NCBI RefSeq assembly: GCF_910592395.1
Contig: NC_088325.1
Location: 124,001-188,000 of the forward strand
Direction: 5' to 3'
DNA length: 64,000 bases
Source of the DNA: Lineus longissimus
Lineage: Eukaryota > Nemertea > Pilidiophora > Heteronemertea > Lineidae
The notes below the pieces were generated by a model. It was not told the DNA's origin. It searched no databases and saw only the letters and a list, made by a program, of their open reading frames with translations. Positions within the stretch are counted from its first letter, which is position 1. Each line of letters starts with the position of its first letter. Both the position numbers and the translations under genes were made by a program. Shown here in pieces: positions 57,808 through 64,000 of this stretch.

Positions 57808-58733
57808 TTGATGTTTTTCCTCTGTTACATATGCAACAACATAACCATTTCACGCGTACTAAGTAAGGTAGGATGGGGTATTTGTAGCCCCTGCATTGTT
57901 TTATGCATGGGGTATCAATCAATATCATAGGCAGGGGCTACAGTTAAACCGGGGCTACAAATACCCCATTCTACCCTATAGTTATTATTATTGGAATGAC
58001 AATTTGTTTTTAGTTGACGTAACCAGTTGTGTCATAGATTATTTTTGCATACACTTGAAGATGTATATAAAAGTAACTGTAAAAGATGTATTAAAATATA
58101 TTTATTCCGATGGTATTGATGATAATATTATGACGCCGAGACTTTGTTTACTTTGTTCTGTCTCCTCGCACGGGACTGAGATCACATAACCCGCCGTTCC
58201 TCATATCGGCTTGAAATGTGGCAATGAGAAAATAGACTGGTTGCATATCGTACAATAGACTGGCTTCCTATCGTAAACTGGCATCGTCCAAAGCGGAAGT
58301 CGCTTTTCATCGCCGCTGACACCAGAGGGCGAAACATAGATAAAACAAAACAAAACACCGGATAAGAATACATGATGATACAAATACCTCTATTTCCAGA
58401 TACAAAGCTCATTTTCTCCTCTTACATTCAATATAAACTACATATCTATGAACACGGACTTATAGTCGTCCGTTCTGTCCTCCAAATATGAGTTTTGCAA
58501 TGGAACCTCCCTTAGCGGACATCTCAATAAGCAGGACACCATCACTAAGAAGGACACCGATTTCAGCCAAGAATTGGTCAAATCCATTTCATCAAGACAC
58601 AGGCACGTCCGTGCCAAGGTTATCCCTTATAGAGAGGTTCTACTCTTCTACTAAACAGCGTCTGTGCTGGTCACTCTATGGAAAAACTGGTGACTGAGAC
58701 ATGAGTAAAGCTCCGGAATGTCTATATATAGCC

Positions 58734-58973
58734 CTACTTCTCGCTTCGGCATCCGATACAAACTAGGTATTTAATATAACAGTCATCGCGACACGCCTTC
58801 GGGTCCTCCTTCCACGGACCGCAGTAACTGTCACACACGTCCTGGTCGTATCTACAATCGCTCCTAGCGCGCAGATTAACCGTCATGCACGCTTCCTCAT
58901 CCATTTCCTGCGTCTCGCACGAGACGAGAATCGACGAGATTAGCAGGCAGACGACAAATGTCACGCGAAACAT
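58734..58973 (-). CDS. Small secreted eight-cysteine protein, copy B
   Basis: Identical in protein sequence and in the surrounding non-coding DNA to the 50908-51147 gene, with the same acceptor-like CAG before the ATG, signal peptide and eight-cysteine spacing. The identity fits either a very recent duplication or an assembly duplicate. Confidence 0.7.
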   Translation of the reverse strand: MFRVTFVVCLLISSILVSCETQEMDEEACMTVNLRARSDCRYDQDVCDSYCGPWKEDPKACRDDCYIKYLVCIGCRSEK

Positions 58974-59757
58974 CTGAAAAACATCAAGTAAAACCAGTTC
59001 AAAATGCGATAATAATTTGTGGATGAAAAGACCTGGAATCTCACTATCTAATAGCCAGTGAGGTTTCCAAACAAAAGCGGAATATGATTACTCCATATGA
59101 CGTCACAATCAAGATCAACTGGCGTAGTTTGTTGAGTAACACGACCCTATCTTTAAATACAGTAGTAATGTGGCTCACTGAAATAAGCGGAATACTCTTT
59201 CATCAAGTTTGAAACACCATCTCATGGTAAATTTGAGACACACAAAGACCAATGTCGTAAATCGAACGCACCAAACTCGTTGTCTAATTCCCCTGATGTA
59301 GTATTTAAAGACGAGATGGAAACTCCATTACCGTTACCGCCGCCCAGTGTAATAACGTAATTCAATCAGCGCAGAAGGCTGTCGAGGAGTTAGGAAACCT
59401 TCCACGGATATTATCAAATCGCTAATGCACCGCGGATCTTGGATGCAGAATGCGAGTGCCTTCTTTCTGGGGCTTAATTATAAAGAGATATGTGATATAT
59501 GATTCAGGTGGCTACAAGGGTAATGTCGTCTCATCACCAGGCTTTCTAAGCGTTAGGTATGTTGGAGAGAATAAAGCTGCAAAAGGAATACACTCCCAAT
59601 TCCAACCCCAAAACGGTAGTGCTACTTAAGATAAGATAATTGGATCAGAAGTTTGTTGAGATAATTCTTGCCTTGAACCAATTTTATCTCGTGACGAACT
59701 CCGGTTTTTCAGAACAAATCACCAGCGCCATCGCTCTTTTTCACCTAATAAAACTAC

Positions 59758-59957
59758 CTGATCACCTCTGAGGCCTCCGAGGCAATCTGTTTGTATTTTG
59801 TCGCGGAAATTAGAACATAAAAAAGTAGTTCTGCGCGTTTTGATGGCGGGGAGGCATGAGGTGAATTTCTCGAGGAAATCACTTTTTTCTGCATCAGCCA
59901 TGCTTTCAGATGGGCTTCAATACTCTCAGAGAGCTGAGGCAGCTGATCTGTTGCCAT
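59758..59957 (-). CDS. Possible first coding exon, unknown protein, copy B
   Basis: Exact duplicate of 51932-52131 at the 7,826-bp offset, with the same ATG and GTAGTT donor. Confidence 0.3.
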
Positions 59958-60679
59958 GGTTCGCTTAAAGAGACATTGTATCGCTAAAACCAGCGCTTTT
60001 TGTCGCTGCGACCTGCGATTATAATCGCTGCGATGCACGACAATACCAAGTTGTTGACATCTGCTAAATTTAAGAGTTTATATCATCAAAATAATTTCAA
60101 ATTTGTTTCATGACAAACCTACAAGGTTGTTAGTTTTCACTACCTTTGCGGCTAAGATGAAGTCATCCGTTAAGTTTACCTTAAACAACGATAACAACGA
60201 TAAACCTTGATACATTTCCTGTAGCAGCCATTTTAAAATCAAACATGGCTGACGTGCCCATGTTACCAATAGCAACCACCATATCCTCCAAACAATACAA
60301 TGTAACTGATTAACGTTACCACCAGGTCACTACTTGGCAATTTAGAGAGACAATTGAATAATAGCTCGTTCTACGCCAGAAGCGGATAAACTAATAAGCG
60401 GACGCTTGCTGAGCCACTGTCCTTAACAAGCTCGGGGTCAGGCTCCGTGGCTGATTTACACGAATCTAAGTTAATAGAAGCAGGGCCATACCATGTCATG
60501 AAGAGAGACCAGATGAGACCATTCTCCTTGTCTCTAACGGGTCATAGACCACTCTGGAATGTACCGTGGTTAGTCATTAAAAATTTATAAAATGGGTTTT
60601 ATTCTGTATGTCGTATCGTGAATATGAAAGCTCGGATTATATTCAACTGACAAGATAAACACAGTGTCTGGAATGCAGT

Positions 60680-61187
60680 ACAGTGGAACGCCGGTCGGCA
60701 ACCACCCCGGTATGACGACCAAGAATCGCCGGTCCCGAATGGTTTCCTCTCTAATTACCATAACAAGACCCTCCCGGAACCCAGACCACGACCACTGGAT
60801 TGGGCGGTCCCAATGACCCAATTCACCCCTCTAACCCAACCAAAGGGCCAAATTGCCATGAAAAGACGAATGCTGTCATGATTTCTGTTAAGAAATTGAT
60901 TGCGGCAAATTTTTCATGCTACAGATGAAAACATTTTCAAGTCCAAATATTTTTTTCACTTGTTTTTTTCTGCTCAAAATGAAGAATCATCATCAGCCCC
61001 AAATGATTTTGGCTTTAAAAATTTTTCAGATTTTGAACTAATAAATAGGTTAATCAATTTTTGCGAGATAGTCTAATCATACATTTTGTCCCCGGATTTT
61101 CAACTTCACTAACGCGACCACAACGGTAACGCGACCATTCAAACTCGGTCCCACGACTGAGTGGCCGTGTTACCGGGGTTCCACTGT
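60680..61187. mobile_element. pogo/Tigger-like MITE, full length, copy B
   Basis: Duplicate of 52854-53361 carried by the segmental duplication, with both inverted ends and the TA duplication intact. Confidence 0.8.
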
Positions 61188-64000
61188 ATATGACAGCAAA
61201 CTCGTCAATCTCCCAATGAAAGGGACCACTAAATTTGCTCCGTGGAGCGACATTTGCCCCGTAGAGCCAAGGTAAGCTAGTGCACGGTGCTAGTCTACCA
61301 CTTTAATAACAACTGTCACGAATGACGAGTCTTGGAGAGTGCAAACTCATCGGTTACGTCGCGCTGTTTGACGTCGTTGCGGAATTGTAGTTGTTTGGTA
61401 ACGCACATAAGGACAAAAAACTCTTTTAGGTCGACCATGTTTTTCTCTCTCTTAATACGATGGGTTAGTTGTTTGGATATAGTCTACAGACATCAGGATC
61501 AGTACATTAGACAAACAACACAACTCAGCGACCAGACCTTACCAATCAACTCCAATGTTGTCCATGAACGACAAGCTATCAACAGGAAGTCATCACGGCG
61601 ATAGAGCAGCTCGTGTGAATTATTCCCGAAACCATTTAATTCCCGGCGGAATCCGATATCATCTCGGGTTCTCTCGTGATAGGTCATTAGACATTAACAG
61701 GATGGTTTTGATCAGGTTCTATGCATACCATAGCAGGTTGCGCCGAGGTGGAACGTGGGGAGCCTTTATCTTGATGTGACAGAAGGCCTCCGATTCAAAC
61801 ACCCGGCTACCTCTCTCTCGGCAAACATTCCTGCACCTTGCAAACTTCACCAGAAGTCTCACGCCAATATATTGCCAATAATTTCTCTCGTGCACTGTTT
61901 TTGCAAGTCGATCACCCGATTTACTCAAACAGAGGGCATGTGAGGTGTGCATTCACGTTTTGGAGTACAATTTTGCTTTTGGAGCTTGTTGCATATTGTT
62001 TAGTCCAGACACTTTGCAACACCTTTCGAAAGCATTTATTCGCCGCATATTCAAAACAAGGCACGTTCCGTACACATTCTTTTGTGCCTCGAGGAATTGC
62101 CGTTCAAAAACAATGCGGGGAAAAGAAAGTACAGTATTGGCAGAAATGTAGCTCCATCAATCATAAATGTCATCCACCTCAAGCTTTCTCTTGCCCATTA
62201 GTACTACGGCCATGTCAGCTGAGCGTGACCTCGAACTCTATCGCTGTCTACTTGATATCGACCTCAGTTTATTGTTGCAGTCAGGCGAACCAGTCTAGAC
62301 CTCATCAAGAAACGATCACATGCGATTGCACAAATGAACCATAAAATCATTATCAGCTGCATGCGTGTAGCCCCTCACCAGCTAAGGCGGCTGATTGTTT
62401 ACTGCCCTTGCGATGAGAAGTGGGTGTTTACCAGCCAAGCCCAAGATCGGGTCAAACTTAGACTAATAGATCTAGCGAATCTGATAATGACTCTCCAAGG
62501 ACAGATCTACAATCAAATGGTGTAAATGCACGAGACGAGACGGCTGGTTTTCGCAGACGGAGAGTTGGACGACCGGGGCACAATCTCTCCAATGACAGGT
62601 GGAGGTTGTAACTCATCGTAACCAAAGGGACACTTGTTGTGTTACAGACAGGAAGAGTCCATTATTTACGTTATTTGTTATGTAGGGGTGGCACATGCAC
62701 ATTCTAGATAACAAAGAAGTTGGTCAATGGACTCGTCTATCCTGTAACATAACAATACAGTTGTCCTCTCTAAACTGAGCCAAGACAGAAGACGGATATC
62801 GCCGAGTTCGATATTGATATCAGGTTGCTGTGATGACCGAGTCTCGTCGCAGGTACCTGCGAAAACCAGGCCCCAAACCAGCGATTATGGTCGCATGCGA
62901 TTTAGATCGCAGGTAGCTGCTTTACCCGCAGATGAGAGATCTTTTTGTCACACATAACAGCGATTATCATTACAGGTAGCAGCAAATCGCTCGTCAACGT
63001 GGCGCTTTAATGATCGTTTAAGTACAAATTTCAATCATTTCCAGTTTCACCTGTAATTTATTTAATTTAAAGATGTATGAAGATTCCCCATTAGCACCGC
63101 TGCATTAATGGCAGCCTTAACTGAGGTCGTTAAAGGATGGAAATCGTTGTCGACGTTTTCGAAATCGACGGTAAATTTGCGAGAGGAGGGTTTGTCGCTT
63201 TCTATTGAGAAATATTGACTATAGATCTTGCATGGGGAGGGAGAGGGTGGGGACATTGTAACAAGCAAGGGTACAATTGGATGATAAAAAACCCCGAGAA
63301 GTCAAGATGCATGCAAGACTCTCAAAGACTCTCAAATGAAGAAACATCATCAGCTTCCAAAAAATGTTGGCTTTGAAAATTTTTCAGAATTTTGAACTTA
63401 TGAAAAATATTTCTGAAGGATGAAAATATTTTTAAGTCCAAATGTTTTTTTCACTTGTTTTTTTTCTGCTTAGAATGAAGAAACATCATCAGTCCCCAAA
63501 TTTTTTGGTTTTGAAAATTTTTCAGAATTTTCTCCTGAAACGATTGGATATCTTTATATATATAAATCAGCACATTTTATTGAGACACGTTGTCACAGAT
63601 GAAAGGCTCAATTAGTACTCACCATTAGTGATTCACAGGACTAATCAATATGTCCCTTTATTCCTGTGAGATTGACGTAAACCGAGGAACCAGATTCGAT
63701 AAGTCAACAATAATTGTGGGTTTTCGTGCTTCGAATCCTGATGATGCATCAATCAGTTCTCAACGGAATCACTGATCCAATCCTACGAAAGTCAAAGGCG
63801 GTGTTCTCCGCTTGCAGCGACAATCACATTATTTCAAAGTCAAAGTGGATGTGGTATTCTTATGAATGGAAATGGTAGCTTGTATTCAAGTTGCGTAGCT
63901 GAAAAAGCAGAACAAGACAGTGAGAGAATACCGAATCGAGTCTGTGCCATATCAGAGTTGAAAGACTCTTGATATATGCAGCCAAACACGCACCTATATT

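Larger units (their letters stand above)
57613..64000. repeat. Tandem segmental duplication, copy B (cut by window end)
   Basis: Matches copy A base for base over roughly the first 3.9 kb as far as I can see. The first differences noticed are at 61501 (A versus T at 53675) and 61836 (C versus T at 54010). After about 62130 small indels and substitutions become frequent, for example an ACAG insertion at 62131 and a shortened G-run at 63248. The unit continues beyond the window. Confidence 0.97.

Noticed and set aside
61838-62344. 168-codon frame in copy B
   Set aside because: The matching frame in copy A is much shorter because of a 4-bp indel, so the frame is not conserved even between near-identical copies.

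Overview
The window is nuclear DNA of an animal, most likely a marine invertebrate. The genes are split by GT-AG introns. Recognisable metazoan families are present: TBRG1, SDHD, ETFB, an ERG/FLI/FEV-type ETS factor, a tetraspanin-like protein, an ankyrin/SOCS-box protein and a fibronectin-III-like receptor. The spacers are full of minisatellites and short inverted-repeat transposons. I cannot name the species; a lophotrochozoan is a guess from overall style, not a proof. There is no bacterial-type operon, rRNA or CRISPR array.

Layout. 0.6-3.5 kb (-): six-exon CCDC15-like coiled-coil gene whose last coding exon runs into a 156-bp tandem array. 3.5-6.0 kb: head-to-head spacer filled with repeats that carry CArG, CCAAT and YY1-like sites. 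6.0-12.0 kb (+): twelve-exon TBRG1 homologue with an added HARE-HTH winged helix. 14.2-16.8 kb (-): SDHD, four exons. 19.1-21.9 kb (-): ETFB, six exons, complete. 22-27 kb: no gene recognised. 27.1-28.8 kb (+): last two exons of an ETS factor. 29.4-32.0 kb (-): tetraspanin-like gene that seems to lack TM3 and the large loop. 34.25 kb (+): an isolated THAP half-domain exon. 35.4-37.7 kb (+): intronless ankyrin protein with a split SOCS box. 38-42.9 kb: repeats. 42.9-48.4 kb (+): eight-exon type I membrane protein in which every intron is phase 1. 48.4-49.0 kb (-): an unrecognised exon converging on it. 49.8-64 kb: a 7,826-bp tandem duplication, second copy cut by the window end, carrying a small secreted cysteine-rich protein gene twice.

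No operon-like cooperation is expected. SDHD (complex II anchor) and ETFB (electron transfer flavoprotein) both feed electrons to ubiquinone in mitochondria and lie close together on the same strand, but this may be chance. TBRG1, CCDC15, SDHD and an ERG/FLI-type ETS gene all lie on human 11q23-q24, so part of this neighbourhood may be an old linkage group.

All gene models were made by hand from splice signals, reading phase and protein resemblance. Reading phases close exactly in CCDC15-like, TBRG1, SDHD, ETFB and the receptor, which is the strongest internal support for those models.
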